Positions 52,189-61,270 of a stretch of DNA of 64,000 nt are shown here, one piece after another. A program made the translations under genes and the position numbers. Every line of letters begins with the position of its first letter. Positions within the stretch are counted from its first letter, which is position 1. The notes under the pieces were generated by a model, which was not told where the DNA came from, did not search any database, and was given only the letters and a program-made list of their open reading frames with translations. This DNA is from Alkalicoccus chagannorensis DSM 18086 (GTDB lineage: Bacteria > Bacillota > Bacilli > Bacillales > Salisediminibacteriaceae): assembly GCF_000429725.1 (NCBI RefSeq), contig NZ_AUCK01000012.1, forward strand, positions 1 to 64,000. Reading direction: 5' to 3'.

Positions 52189-53457
52189 ATGAACGTATCG
52201 ATTTTATACGGGAAAGACGATATCCCGCTCGAACTACCAGAGCATACGCGCGTCATCGAACCCGAAGACGAGCCGGGGCTCCCGGATGAAATGGCCGCTG
52301 TCCGCGAAAGCATGCAGCAGCCGATCGGCTCCAAGCCTCTTCGCGATCGGGTGCGGGCCGAGGATAAAGTAGCCATTGTGATCAGTGACATCACCCGTCC
52401 GACGCCGGACCATATCATGATTCCAGCGATCGTCGCGGAACTCCCCCACGTGCCGCACGAGAACTTCGTCGTTATCAATGGCACCGGCACCCACCGCGAT
52501 CAGACCGACGAAGAGTTCCGCGTCATGGTCGGTGACTGGGCATACGAGCATCTGCGCATCATCAACCACCACTGCCATGAAAAGGACGAGCTCGCGCTTG
52601 TCGGCGAGAGCCGTTTCGGCTGCGACGTGTATTTGAATAAAGAATATGTAGAGGCCGATTTTCGCATCACAACCGGCTTTATCGAACCCCACTTCTTCGC
52701 CGGTTTTTCCGGCGGACCGAAGGGGAACATGCCGGGCATTGCCGGGATTGAGACGATCCTGACTTTCCACAATGCGCGCATGATCGGGGATCCAAACGCC
52801 ACATGGGGCCTGATGGAAGGCAATCCGGTGCAGGAGATGTCGCGCGAAGTCAATCACCTCTGTCCGCCGCATTTCCTGCTGAACGTCACGCTGAATGGAA
52901 AGAAAGAAATCACGAACGTCTTCTCCGGCGACTGGGAGGAAGCGCACGCCGAGGGGTGTACCTACACGAAGGAGCATGCGATGGCGCCGTGCGAGGACCG
53001 CTTCGATGTCGTCATCACCTCCAACTCCGGCTACCCGCTCGACCAGAATTTGTACCAGGCGGTAAAAGGCATGAGTGCCGCGCAGAAAATCGTGAAAGAA
53101 GGCGGCGATATCATCGTTGCTGCCGAATGTGCAGATGGGATTCCCGATCACGGCAACTTCGCGCATATTTTCTCGCTCGCCTCCTCCCCGCAGGAGCTGC
53201 TGGACATGATCAACAACCCGGAATTCAGCATGTTCGACCAGTGGCAGGTGCAGAAACAGGCCGTCATCCAGACGTGGGCAGATGTGCACGTCCACTCGAA
53301 GCTGAGCGCCGAGCAGGTCGAACAGGCCATGCTGCACTACTGCGGGGATATCGCCGAAACCTTGGAACAGCTCCGTACCAAGCACGGAAGCGGGATGCGT
53401 GTCGCCGTCCTGCCGCAGGGACCGCTGACCATTCCGTATGTAACAGGGGAAGTATAG
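52189..53457 (+). CDS. larA: LarA-family nickel-pincer-dependent racemase/epimerase
   Basis: A 422-residue protein of the lactate racemase family, which uses the nickel-pincer nucleotide cofactor to racemise or epimerise 2-hydroxyacids. Conserved segments are VISDITRPTP, INGTGTHRDQTDEEF, IINHHCHE and FIEPHFFAGFSGGPKG (the last lysine lies in the cofactor-binding stretch). No larB, larC or larE cofactor genes are adjacent, so the cofactor would have to be made from genes elsewhere. The true substrate may be another 2-hydroxyacid. AAAGGGGCC precedes the ATG. Confidence 0.85.
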   Translation: MNVSILYGKDDIPLELPEHTRVIEPEDEPGLPDEMAAVRESMQQPIGSKPLRDRVRAEDKVAIVISDITRPTPDHIMIPAIVAELPHVPHENFVVINGTGTHRDQTDEEFRVMVGDWAYEHLRIINHHCHEKDELALVGESRFGCDVYLNKEYVEADFRITTGFIEPHFFAGFSGGPKGNMPGIAGIETILTFHNARMIGDPNATWGLMEGNPVQEMSREVNHLCPPHFLLNVTLNGKKEITNVFSGDWEEAHAEGCTYTKEHAMAPCEDRFDVVITSNSGYPLDQNLYQAVKGMSAAQKIVKEGGDIIVAAECADGIPDHGNFAHIFSLASSPQELLDMINNPEFSMFDQWQVQKQAVIQTWADVHVHSKLSAEQVEQAMLHYCGDIAETLEQLRTKHGSGMRVAVLPQGPLTIPYVTGEV

Positions 53458-53609
53458 AGCAGACTGCGCCGGTACGGATGCCGGCAGAGAAAGCGGCCGA
53501 TCTGATTCAGGGCAAAAACCCGCTCGAACCAATCAAGGCAGACTACTGCCAGCAAGGCGTGCCCCCCAGCCGACGCAGCTGCAGTCGAACAATGTGGTAC
53601 GTGATCAGA

Positions 53610-53645
53610 ACCACGCCGGAAGGTTTCTTCTCCGGCGTGGTTTTT
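53610..53645 (+). terminator. terminator of the LarA-family gene
   Basis: ACCACGCCGGA and TCCGGCGTGGT form a perfect stem followed by TTTTTG. Confidence 0.9.
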
Positions 53646-53689
53646 GTGTGATAAGCATGTATAACTTTTCATACAGGGGGGACGGCGCA

Positions 53690-53882
53690 TCAGCGACGAG
53701 TGACCGCTCGCCCTTAGTGAGTGTCCGTTGACTTCCGCTGAGTGTCCGCTGCGCTCTTCCGAGTGTCCGCCCAGCTCCTGAACAGCCGCTTTTCCTGGCT
53801 GAGTGACTGCTCCAGCTCTGCGAGTGACCGCTGCCAAGCGCGGAGTGTCCGAGCACGAGCGCCTAGCGTCCGCTCCGGCCCC
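53690..53882. repeat. family A 21-nt array without palindrome block
   Basis: Units GAGTGACCGCTCG, GAGTGTCCGTTG, GAGTGTCCGCTG, GAGTGTCCGCCC, GAACAGCCGC, GAGTGACTGCTCC, GAGTGACCGCTG and GAGTGTCCGAGC succeed each other at about 21-base steps between convergent genes. Confidence 0.8.
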
Positions 53883-53927
53883 AACCCGTATACCATGGAG
53901 CGAAGACCCTCTCTTCTCCTGGAAAGA

Positions 53928-54017
53928 ACACAAGGGCGCAGCGCCTGTTGTTCGAAACGACAGGCTCATGCGCTGCGAGGCCGTCTCCCTCGATGAAAAC
54001 GTATACCTTCTTATGAC
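53928..54017. repeat. diverged family B element
   Basis: ACACAAGGGCGCAGCGCCTG, TTGTTCGAAACGAC, CTGCGAGGCCGTC and the end ATGAAAACGTATACCTTCTTATGAC follow the order of the intact copies. Confidence 0.6.
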
Positions 54018-54027
54018 CGAACAGACA

Positions 54028-54061
54028 AAAAACGATCCCCCGGGGGAAGGGGATCGTTTTT
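54028..54061. terminator. bidirectional terminator at the end of tctA
   Basis: AAAAACGATCCCC and GGGGATCGTTTTT form a perfect stem with A- and T-runs on both sides, adjoining the tctA stop. Confidence 0.88.
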
Positions 54062-54062
54062 G

Positions 54063-55556
54063 TTATGCGCCGAAATCTTTTTTGCGCATTTTCAGGACAA
54101 TGACAAGAAGCAGGATGACGAATCCGAGCAGTGCGATCGACAGCGGATTGGTCAGCATATATTGAATGAGGGGGACATTCTGTGCTTCTGCGATGGTCAT
54201 CGCCCGGGTCAAGTTCCGTTCAATGAGCGGCCCGAGCACGACACCGATAATGACGGGGGCAAGCGGGACGCCTGTCTTTTTGAAGATAACCCCGAACAGA
54301 CCGATGATGATCGCAATGAGGACGTCGAACAGGCTGTTCCGGATGCTGTAGGCGCCGAACAGGGCGAAAATCAGCACGGTCGGTACGATGAATTCCTGCC
54401 GTACCTTGAGAATGTACGAGAAGTATTTAATACCGAACGCTCCGATGACACCCATCGCGACGACCGTCAGCAGCATCCCGTATAAGAACGTGTAGGCGAC
54501 ATCCGGACGCTGTTCGAACAGGCTCGGTCCGAGCACGATCCCGTGAATAATCAACGCACCGGCAATGATCGCCGTCGTCGGGCTTCCCGGGACACCGAGG
54601 GCCAGGAGCGGCACCATCGAGCTTCCGACCGTCGCGTTGTTTGCAGACTCGGCGGCCATGATGCCTTCCGTGTTGCCCTTCTCGAACTGATCGCGGCGTT
54701 TGGACGTCCGCTTGGATTCGCCGTAAGCCATAAAGACAGCCAGCGTCGTGCCGACACCCGGCAGGATACCGATAAACGTTCCAATCAGGCTGGACTTCAC
54801 GACGAGGAATTTATGCTTAATGACGTCCTTGATGACGGTCATCCGTTTAATGGACTGATCTTTGTATGTCATCACTTCGTTCGATTTCTTTCCGATATTC
54901 AAGAACATCTCTGCAAAGCAGAACAACCCGAGCACAATCGGAATCAGGTTGATTCCCTGTCTGAGCGTCATGGCCTCAAAGGTAAACCGTTCTGCACCAG
55001 CTGCCATGTCCACTCCGATCGTGCTGATAAACAGCCCGAGCAGGGCCGCAAAAATCGATTTGTAGACGTTGTTTCCTGCAATAGCACCGATGACGACCAA
55101 ACCGGACAAGGAAATGAAGAACATTTCAGCGGGGCCGAACATCAACGCAAGATTCGCCAGTGGAGGCGTGAAGAGAATCAGTGTCAGCACACCGAGAAAG
55201 CCGCCGACCATACTGGAGAAGATCGAGTAGTACAAGGCTTCTTTCGCACGACCCTGTTTCGTCAGCGGATACCCTTCCATGGCGGCAGGTGCAGCGACCA
55301 CATCTCCCGGCACATTCAGCAGAATCGCGGTGATCGAGCCACCATACATGCCGCCCATATAAATACCACCGAGCAGCAGGATGCCGTTCTGCGGGTCCAT
55401 TGCAAATGTCAGAGGGAGCAGCAGGGAAATACCGATCGCGCCGTTCAGCCCCGGAATTGCACCGACAATGATGCCGATCAGAACACCGATGAAGACAATC
55501 ATCAGGACGTCCGGGGATAATGTGCCGAGCAGTATGTCTAAGTCGAATGCACCCAT
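54063..55556 (-). CDS. tctA: tripartite tricarboxylate transporter, large membrane subunit (TctA)
   Basis: A 497-residue integral membrane protein with about twelve helices, the transport subunit of a TctABC-type, binding-protein-dependent secondary transporter. The family blocks IIVGAIPGLNGAIGISLLLP, GGSITAILLNVPGDVVAAP and GTTLAVFMAYGESKR are present. It is the last gene of the minus-strand unit gnd-tctB-tctC-tctA. AAGGAGG precedes the ATG. The cluster context suggests that its substrate is gluconate or a related sugar acid rather than citrate (inference). Confidence 0.93.
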   Translation of the reverse strand: MGAFDLDILLGTLSPDVLMIVFIGVLIGIIVGAIPGLNGAIGISLLLPLTFAMDPQNGILLLGGIYMGGMYGGSITAILLNVPGDVVAAPAAMEGYPLTKQGRAKEALYYSIFSSMVGGFLGVLTLILFTPPLANLALMFGPAEMFFISLSGLVVIGAIAGNNVYKSIFAALLGLFISTIGVDMAAGAERFTFEAMTLRQGINLIPIVLGLFCFAEMFLNIGKKSNEVMTYKDQSIKRMTVIKDVIKHKFLVVKSSLIGTFIGILPGVGTTLAVFMAYGESKRTSKRRDQFEKGNTEGIMAAESANNATVGSSMVPLLALGVPGSPTTAIIAGALIIHGIVLGPSLFEQRPDVAYTFLYGMLLTVVAMGVIGAFGIKYFSYILKVRQEFIVPTVLIFALFGAYSIRNSLFDVLIAIIIGLFGVIFKKTGVPLAPVIIGVVLGPLIERNLTRAMTIAEAQNVPLIQYMLTNPLSIALLGFVILLLVIVLKMRKKDFGA

Positions 55557-55658
55557 AAATTAACCTCCTTACCGGCAGTTCGTTTTCCCGCTGCATGTAT
55601 CAAACCGGGAGGAGAGAGGGGGATACACTCTCTCCCGGTGAATCAAGGAGCGGCTTGC

Positions 55659-56795
55659 TTAGAAGTCGTCCTCGTTTTCATCAATGATCGGCTGCAGCGT
55701 TTCGTTCTGTTCATCCAGGTAGTCGTTCAGCTCTTCATAATCGAGGTACTCGTACGGAAGCTCCGCATCGCTGAAGGCCTGCTCCAGTTCTTCCGATTCA
55801 CCTAGTTGATCCATAGCGTTGGAGAGCGCCTGAATGATTTCATCCGGTGTTTCCTCCGGCGCTACAACGACGCGGCGGACACCCATGTTCAAGTCCAGAT
55901 CCTGCTCTTCAAAGGTTGGATAGTCATCGAACATATCCAGACGTTCCGCTGCTGCGTACCCGATCGGGGTTCCACCGGAATCGGTGATTTCCGGAGCTGC
56001 AGTGATGGACGAAGACGCCACATCGATATGATCACCAAGGAGGTCGTTGACGAGGTCGCCACCGCCGTCGTAGTTCACCGGTGATACGTCAATACCTGCT
56101 TCGTCTTCAAATGCCAGTACCTTCAACAGCCCGAGTGCGCCGGATTCCCCAATGGTCAGCTCTCCAGGGTTCTCCTCCGCGTACTCGATCACGTCTTCTG
56201 TCGTTTCCAGTCCACTCCCGGGAGACGTGAAGAGGGCGTGCGGCACGTCGTCAAAGGAAGCGATATATTCAAAGCTGTCGAACGTAAAGTCCGTGTCGGT
56301 CGTGTTTTCCAGAACGAAGTTATCCGGGTAACCGAAGACACCGAGCGTATAGCCGTCCGGCTCCGCGTTTGCCATCTCCGCAATGCCGATCTCCCCGCCG
56401 GCACCTTCTCGGTTGACGACGTTCACCTGCTCGCCGAGCTCATCCGACATGGCATCGGACAGAATACGGGAGACCGTGTCACCACCACCGCCGGCACTAT
56501 ACGGGACAATGATTTCAATCGGCTGTTCCGGATAGTCCGGGTCGGCTTCTGCCGTTTCGCCGTCGTCGTCATTCATGTCGTTGTTGTTGTCATCATTGTT
56601 CATGTCGTTGTCGTCGTCCATGTCGTTATTCATGTCGTTATTATTATCGTTGTTGTCCACATCGTTCACTTCGTTTGTGTTGCCGTTGTTATCCGCTGCG
56701 CCGTTGTTGTCGTTGACGGCGTCGTCATTGTTGTCACCACAAGCCGCCAGAAACCCTAGCAGCGCGACACTGGAAAGACCAATTACTTTTTTCAT
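55659..56795 (-). CDS. tctC: tripartite tricarboxylate transporter, substrate-binding lipoprotein (TctC)
   Basis: A 378-residue lipoprotein (LLGFLAACG, Cys19). About 65 residues of almost pure Asp and Asn form a linker, for example DMNNDMDDDNDMNNDDNNND. The mature Bug/TctC domain starts at YPEQPIEIIVPYSAGGGGDT and includes NREGAGGEIGIAEMA and PDGYTLGVF. The linker is exceptionally long and acidic and must hold the domain away from the membrane at high salt. AAGGGG stands ten bases before the ATG. Confidence 0.9.
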   Translation of the reverse strand: MKKVIGLSSVALLGFLAACGDNNDDAVNDNNGAADNNGNTNEVNDVDNNDNNNDMNNDMDDDNDMNNDDNNNDMNDDDGETAEADPDYPEQPIEIIVPYSAGGGGDTVSRILSDAMSDELGEQVNVVNREGAGGEIGIAEMANAEPDGYTLGVFGYPDNFVLENTTDTDFTFDSFEYIASFDDVPHALFTSPGSGLETTEDVIEYAEENPGELTIGESGALGLLKVLAFEDEAGIDVSPVNYDGGGDLVNDLLGDHIDVASSSITAAPEITDSGGTPIGYAAAERLDMFDDYPTFEEQDLDLNMGVRRVVVAPEETPDEIIQALSNAMDQLGESEELEQAFSDAELPYEYLDYEELNDYLDEQNETLQPIIDENEDDF

Positions 56796-56837
56796 GATTC
56801 AGACACCCCTTTAATAAATTTGAAATCCATGCTTTCT

Positions 56838-56851
56838 CGTAAACGCTTACG
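56838..56851. promoter_or_regulatory. cre-like site between tctB and tctC
   Basis: CGTAAACGCTTACG is a perfect palindrome that matches the core of the CcpA consensus with mismatches only at the ends. Inside the operon it could act as a roadblock. Confidence 0.45.
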
Positions 56852-56859
56852 TTTTCACC

Positions 56860-57330
56860 CTAAAACCATTCTCCTGACGGTGTAGGAAGACCAAGCAGTA
56901 CCGAAAACACCAGGTACGTGACGAGCGTGACACTCCCGGACAGAATGACACCTGTCAGGGCATCCCGGCCGGATGGCAGAGCTTCCAGCATCCTGTAGCG
57001 CTGGTAGTAATAAAGAATATTAATAACGACAAACGCGGTAATGAAAAATCCGGCCAGATGCAGAAGTCCATAAGCAAACAGCATGATGGCTCCCGGAATC
57101 ACCAGCTGGAAAATCACGATGTTCTTGGTGAGTCCAGGCTCTTCGTCCTCGATATTCTCTGTCCTCAGCTTCCTTGCGCCGTCGATTGTCATGAGAAGGC
57201 CAACCACCCCCATACTTCCTAAAATCAATCTTGGAAACAGCGCGGACTCCGGTGGAAGATCTGTCGTCATCGTCCAGGCGGCCGCCGCAAAGATGATACT
57301 GATGATCCCGATCACGATGGAACTGCGCAT
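56860..57330 (-). CDS. tctB: tripartite tricarboxylate transporter, small membrane subunit (TctB)
   Basis: A 156-residue protein with four membrane helices, typical of TctB (ESALFPRLILGSMGVVGLL near the N-terminus is the family hallmark). The ATG at 57330 has GGGAGG eight bases upstream; a GTG nine bases earlier overlaps that site. It lies between gnd and tctC in the same transcript. Confidence 0.88.
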   Translation of the reverse strand: MRSSIVIGIISIIFAAAAWTMTTDLPPESALFPRLILGSMGVVGLLMTIDGARKLRTENIEDEEPGLTKNIVIFQLVIPGAIMLFAYGLLHLAGFFITAFVVINILYYYQRYRMLEALPSGRDALTGVILSGSVTLVTYLVFSVLLGLPTPSGEWF

Positions 57331-57362
57331 CTTCCCCACCTCCCTTCTTCAAGCAGTTCCGC

Positions 57363-58259
57363 TTACTTTTTCACGACGTCATGTCCGCCGAATTCATTTC
57401 GCAGTGCGGCTACGACTTTCCCTGTAAACGTATCGTCTTCCAAGGAACGATACCGCATCATCAGCGACAGGGAGATGACCGGTGCCGGCACCTGCAGATT
57501 CAGTGCGGTTTCCACCGTCCACTTGCCTTCTCCGGATGAATTCATCACGCCGCGGATGTTCTCAAGCCGCTCGTCTTTGCGGAAGGCTTCCTGCGTCAGC
57601 TCCATCAGCCAGGATCGGATGACCGAACCGTGGTTCCACACCTTGGCTACGCTTTCATAATTGTAGTCAAAAGGACTTTTTTCCAGAATGTCGAACCCTT
57701 CTGCGATCGACTGCATCATGCCGTACTCAATGCCATTGTGGATCATTTTCAAAAAGTGACCGCTGCCGGGAGGTCCTGCGTGAAGATAGCCATCGTCAAT
57801 CGTGACATCTTCGAGCACCTGCTCCAGCTGGGCAATGGCTGGTTCTTCGCCGCCGACCATCATGCAGGCACCGTTTCTGGCACCATCGACGCCGCCGGAC
57901 GTGCCGACATCGACGAAATAAATCCCTTTCTTCTTCAATTCGATGCCGTGATTCATGGATACCTCATAGTTGGAGTTGCCTCCATCGACGAGAATATCGC
58001 CTTCTTCCATGAGCGCTGACGCTTCCTGAATCACCTGGTCGGTAATGTCACCAGCCGGCACCATCAGCCAGACGACTCTCGGTGTCGGCAGGGAGGCGAT
58101 GACCTCTTTCATGGAAGCGGCGGATGTACCACCTGCGTCTTCCAGCGCGCTCTTGTTCTCAGCTGCTGTATCCGTTCCTGTCACTGTGTGATCATGATCC
58201 AGCAGATTTAACGCCAGGGGATACCCCATCTTGCCGAGACCGATCAAACCAATATGCAC
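57363..58259 (-). CDS. gnd: 6-phosphogluconate dehydrogenase, short (YqeC-like) type
   Basis: A 298-residue enzyme that oxidatively decarboxylates 6-phosphogluconate to ribulose 5-phosphate. It has the Rossmann motif GLIGLGKMG, the substrate loop DGGNSNY, GTSGGVDGARNG and the catalytic GHFLKMIHNGIEYGMMQ. The length is that of the NAD-preferring short form rather than the 470-residue Gnd. The GTG at 58259 is used, with GGAGGGG just upstream. It is the first gene of the minus-strand operon and complements the gluconate kinase on the other strand, so phosphogluconate made there is consumed here. Confidence 0.9.
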   Translation of the reverse strand: MHIGLIGLGKMGYPLALNLLDHDHTVTGTDTAAENKSALEDAGGTSAASMKEVIASLPTPRVVWLMVPAGDITDQVIQEASALMEEGDILVDGGNSNYEVSMNHGIELKKKGIYFVDVGTSGGVDGARNGACMMVGGEEPAIAQLEQVLEDVTIDDGYLHAGPPGSGHFLKMIHNGIEYGMMQSIAEGFDILEKSPFDYNYESVAKVWNHGSVIRSWLMELTQEAFRKDERLENIRGVMNSSGEGKWTVETALNLQVPAPVISLSLMMRYRSLEDDTFTGKVVAALRNEFGGHDVVKK

Positions 58260-58302
58260 ATGCACCCCTCCGTTCGTGAAATTTATTTTCTTGTTATGTT
58301 TC

Positions 58303-58330
58303 ATTATAGGATAAAAAATTTCTTTTTCAA
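58303..58330 (-). promoter_or_regulatory. promoter of the gnd-tct operon
   Basis: On the minus strand TTGAAA and TATAAT are separated by 16 bases, with the -10 box 44 bases before the gnd start. Confidence 0.7.
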
Positions 58331-58338
58331 GGGGAAAT

Positions 58339-58360
58339 AATAAAAAAATATTTTTTTATT
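58339..58360. promoter_or_regulatory. 22-bp AT-only palindrome between divergent operons
   Basis: The 22 bases (AATAAAAAAAT and its reverse complement) form a perfect palindrome flanked by GAAA and TTC. It lies just upstream of the gnd -35 box and 12 bases before a TATAAT on the plus strand (58373-58378). It is a good candidate for the RpiR-type regulator operator. Confidence 0.6.
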
Positions 58361-58576
58361 TTCGTGTTTCCCTTATAATGGGTGTCAGACTAGAAGATCC
58401 ACCCCCCTTTTGGGCGGAAGCACGGGCGCCGTCCTGCAGGCTGTCAGATGGAAGAACAGGTGCTTCGTTTTTCCCCGCTGCGGGCGGACCACCTGCAGGA
58501 AACACCCGCCCTGCATCAACGTCGTATGTTCTCTTGATATGTTCTGAAAGAAATGACGGAAGAGGAGATGGGCCTT

Positions 58577-59434
58577 ATGAGCATAGTGGAATCCACGCAC
58601 TGCAAGCACCGCATCCGCGGTATTTATAATAATCTGAGAGACAAAGAACGCCGCATTGCCGACTACATTCTCGAGTACCCGGAGGAGATCGTCCATTCGA
58701 CGATCAGCCAGGTGGCCGAGCAGCTGGAAGTCGCCGAGGCTACCGTCTTCCGCTTCTGTAAACGAATCGGTTTTAAAGGCTACCAGGCGATGAAAATTGC
58801 CCTCGCATCCGAGCTGGTGACCGGGGTCGAAAACATTCATGAATCGATCAAAGAAGGCGACAATGCAAAAACCATCGCGGAAAAAGTATTTCAGACAAAT
58901 GCCCGCACGCTCGAGGAGACAGTGTCCGTTCTGGACGAGGGCGCCCTGGAGAAAGCCGTGCACATGCTGCTTCATTCCAGAAAGGTGGAATTCTACGGCA
59001 ACGGCGGTTCCGGCATGATCGCTTCCGATGCGCACCATAAGTTCCTCCGTACAGGTATTCCGACGATGGCCTATGCCGATTCCCACATGCAGGTGATGTC
59101 TGCCTCCCAGCTGACCCCGGCGGATACCGTCGTGCTCATCTCCCACTCCGGTACGAACCAGGACATCCTCCAGGCTGCCGATGTCGCCGCCGAACAGGGC
59201 GCGGGGTTGATTGCGCTGACGAACCTGGCAAAATCTCCGCTCTCTGAACGCGCCGACGTGACGCTGTACACCGTGTCAGCCGAAACCGATTACCGATCGG
59301 AAGCCCTGGCCAGCCGCCTCGCCCAGCTCAGCCTGATCGACACGCTGTATGTCAACGTGAGCGTGGCCCGGCAGGAAGAGATGGAGCAGTCCTTGAATAA
59401 AATGAGAAACGCCATTTCGCTGAAACGGATGTAG
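58577..59434 (+). CDS. RpiR/MurR-family transcriptional regulator (copy 1)
   Basis: A 285-residue regulator with an N-terminal helix-turn-helix (IVHSTISQVAEQLEVAEATV, then FRFCKRIGFKGYQAMKIAL) and a C-terminal SIS sugar-phosphate-binding domain (VEFYGNGGSGMIASDAHHKF and LISHSGTNQDIL). The likely effector is 6-phosphogluconate or a related sugar phosphate. The ATG at 58577 has GAGGAG nine bases upstream; an ATG at 58553 lies before that site. It precedes the gluconate kinase and is divergent from gnd-tct, which it probably controls. A close paralogue follows at 61271. Confidence 0.9.
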   Translation: MSIVESTHCKHRIRGIYNNLRDKERRIADYILEYPEEIVHSTISQVAEQLEVAEATVFRFCKRIGFKGYQAMKIALASELVTGVENIHESIKEGDNAKTIAEKVFQTNARTLEETVSVLDEGALEKAVHMLLHSRKVEFYGNGGSGMIASDAHHKFLRTGIPTMAYADSHMQVMSASQLTPADTVVLISHSGTNQDILQAADVAAEQGAGLIALTNLAKSPLSERADVTLYTVSAETDYRSEALASRLAQLSLIDTLYVNVSVARQEEMEQSLNKMRNAISLKRM

Positions 59435-59445
59435 GAGGGATCATC

Positions 59446-60897
59446 GTGGTACAAGAATTCGTCATGGGAATTGATATCGGAACCACCAGTGCCAAGGCCG
59501 TCGTCTTCACGCGGGAAGGCGCACAGGCAGCAGAGGCCGAAGTCGGATATGACCTGCTCCACCCAAAACCCGGCTTTGCGGAACAGGATCCCTACGCCAT
59601 CGAAACCGCTGCGCTGGAAGCCATCAGACAGGCTCAGCCGCAGGAAGGGGCCGTCACCGCAGCAGGCTTTTCCACCGCGATGCACACGCTGCTGCTGCTC
59701 GATAAACACGACGAACCGCTCACGAACGTGATCACGTGGGCAGACACCCGGAGCAGCGACGCTGCCGCAGCCTGGCATGCAGACGGGAAAGCGGCTTCCA
59801 TGTATCAGGCGTCCGGAACGCCCGTGCATCCGATGTCCCCGATCAGCAAGCTGCAATGGTTCCGGGAACAGGAGCCGGCGCTTCTGGCACGGACGTCGTC
59901 GGTCGTATCCATCAAAGAATTTCTCCTCCGCCGCTGGTTCGGGGAATCGGTGATCGATTATGCCACGGCAGCAGCCTCCGGACTGTTTTCGGTGACGAAC
60001 TGGGCATGGGATCCGGAGCTGCTCGACTCTCTCAGTCTCACGGACACGCAGTTCGGCGTGCCCGTCAAACCGACGTACCTGCTCCCTCCAATGAAGGAAG
60101 CCTGCCTCGCACGCTGCGGGCTTCCGCCGGAGACGGTGTTTGCCATCGGCTCCAGCGACGGCGCGCTCGCCAATATTGGCATCGGCGCCCTGCTGCCGGG
60201 CGAAACCGCGCTCACCATCGGAACGAGCGGAGCCGTCCGGCAGTTCAGCAGCTCCCCCAGCCTCTCCCCGGCGCAGCAGACGTTCAGCTATGCGTTCGAT
60301 GATGGCATGTGGCTCGTCGGCGGACCGACGAACAACGGCGGCATTGCCCTCCAGTGGCTGAGCCGGCTGATGGGAAAGACCGTGGAAGAGACGATCGCCC
60401 TCGTTGAAGACCGGCCGCCCGCCGAAGACGATCCGCTCTTCCTCCCCTACCTGCAGGGAGAACGAGCACCTGTGTGGGACCCGAATGCTAGAGGTGCCTT
60501 CACCGGCCTGTCCATTGAACACGGGCAGCAGGAGATGGTGCGCGCCGTCATGGAAGGCGTTCTTTTCAGTGTGTACGACGTCTTTTTGTCCGTCGAAGCG
60601 CAGACGCAGCAGAGCCACTCCATCCGGGCGGGCGGCGGCTTCGCCCGATCCCCGCTCTGGCTGCAGATGACAGCCGATGTGTTCGGCCGGACCGTGGAAC
60701 TGCCGCTCAGCCATCAGAGCTCTGCCTGGGGAGCCGCCTGGTGCGTGCGGCTCGCACGCGGAGAAGTCGACAGCTACAGCAGCATCCGGGATTCGATCCC
60801 AATGCAGCCGGCGGCCGAGCCGGATCCGGAACGGCATGCCCGGTTTCAGGAACGCTTCCGCCGCTACCGTCAGCTCTACCCCGCCCTTCATTCGTGA
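59446..60897 (+). CDS. gntK: gluconokinase, FGGY family
   Basis: A 483-residue carbohydrate kinase. The phosphate-1 motif MGIDIGTTSAKAVVF opens the first domain; AITYGTSGAV-like ALTIGTSGAVRQF and GGGFARSPLWLQMTADVFG lie in the second. Overall it resembles Bacillus GntK, which phosphorylates D-gluconate to 6-phosphogluconate. The GTG follows AGGAGGG and lies 11 bases after the regulator gene. With gnd on the opposite strand it forms the two-step route from gluconate into the pentose phosphate pathway. Confidence 0.88.
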   Translation: MVQEFVMGIDIGTTSAKAVVFTREGAQAAEAEVGYDLLHPKPGFAEQDPYAIETAALEAIRQAQPQEGAVTAAGFSTAMHTLLLLDKHDEPLTNVITWADTRSSDAAAAWHADGKAASMYQASGTPVHPMSPISKLQWFREQEPALLARTSSVVSIKEFLLRRWFGESVIDYATAAASGLFSVTNWAWDPELLDSLSLTDTQFGVPVKPTYLLPPMKEACLARCGLPPETVFAIGSSDGALANIGIGALLPGETALTIGTSGAVRQFSSSPSLSPAQQTFSYAFDDGMWLVGGPTNNGGIALQWLSRLMGKTVEETIALVEDRPPAEDDPLFLPYLQGERAPVWDPNARGAFTGLSIEHGQQEMVRAVMEGVLFSVYDVFLSVEAQTQQSHSIRAGGGFARSPLWLQMTADVFGRTVELPLSHQSSAWGAAWCVRLARGEVDSYSSIRDSIPMQPAAEPDPERHARFQERFRRYRQLYPALHS

Positions 60898-60912
60898 TGG
60901 CCTGTGCCATTT

Positions 60913-60990
60913 TCTCGAAGCGCCGCGGAACGGACGGTTCTCAAGGAAAGCGGGCGTTCTTCGTTCTTCCCGAGCAGCCGATGCCCAGCA
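60913..60990. repeat. partial family B element
   Basis: TTCTCGAAGCGCCGCGGAACG, GGTTCTCAAGGAAAGC and TTCTTCCCGAGCAGCCGATG keep the order of the family but lack both ends. Confidence 0.5.
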
Positions 60991-60996
60991 GCCCGA

Positions 60997-61030
60997 GGCC
61001 GTCTCACACTCTTTGTGAGACGGCCTTTTT
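60997..61030 (+). terminator. terminator of the rpiR-gntK unit
   Basis: GGCCGTCTCACA and TGTGAGACGGCC form a perfect stem followed by TTTTT. Confidence 0.9.
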
Positions 61031-61045
61031 CCGATCGACATCCCT

Positions 61046-61157
61046 GCAAACGGCGTACTGCGCAGGTTCTTGGAGGGAAGCATGGGAGCTTCCTGCTTCC
61101 CGGGTAGCCGACAAACCCGCCGCCCCTCTGTATAAAAACGTATACATTCCTATCATC
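61046..61157. repeat. family B element copy
   Basis: AACGGCGTACTGCGCAGG, TTCTTGGAGGGAAGC, CTTCCCGGGTAGCCGAC and CCGCCGCCCCTC end in TGTATAAAAACGTATACA and TTCCTATCAT. It lies 113 bases before the second RpiR gene. Confidence 0.78.
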
Positions 61158-61270
61158 GAAAATACGTTCTGTAAGCAGGAGATCACCCTCCTTGTGTATA
61201 ATCAAGACAGTACAGACCTTTCGCGCTAAGCGCCTGTAGGGCGTGTCATCTTCAAAAGGGGGAGATCAGC

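Noticed and set aside
52234-53532. 432-codon frame opposite the LarA-family gene
   Set aside because: Antisense of a conserved gene, without start signals.
59290-61083. 597-codon frame opposite gntK
   Set aside because: Antisense of a conserved gene that continues into a repeat element.
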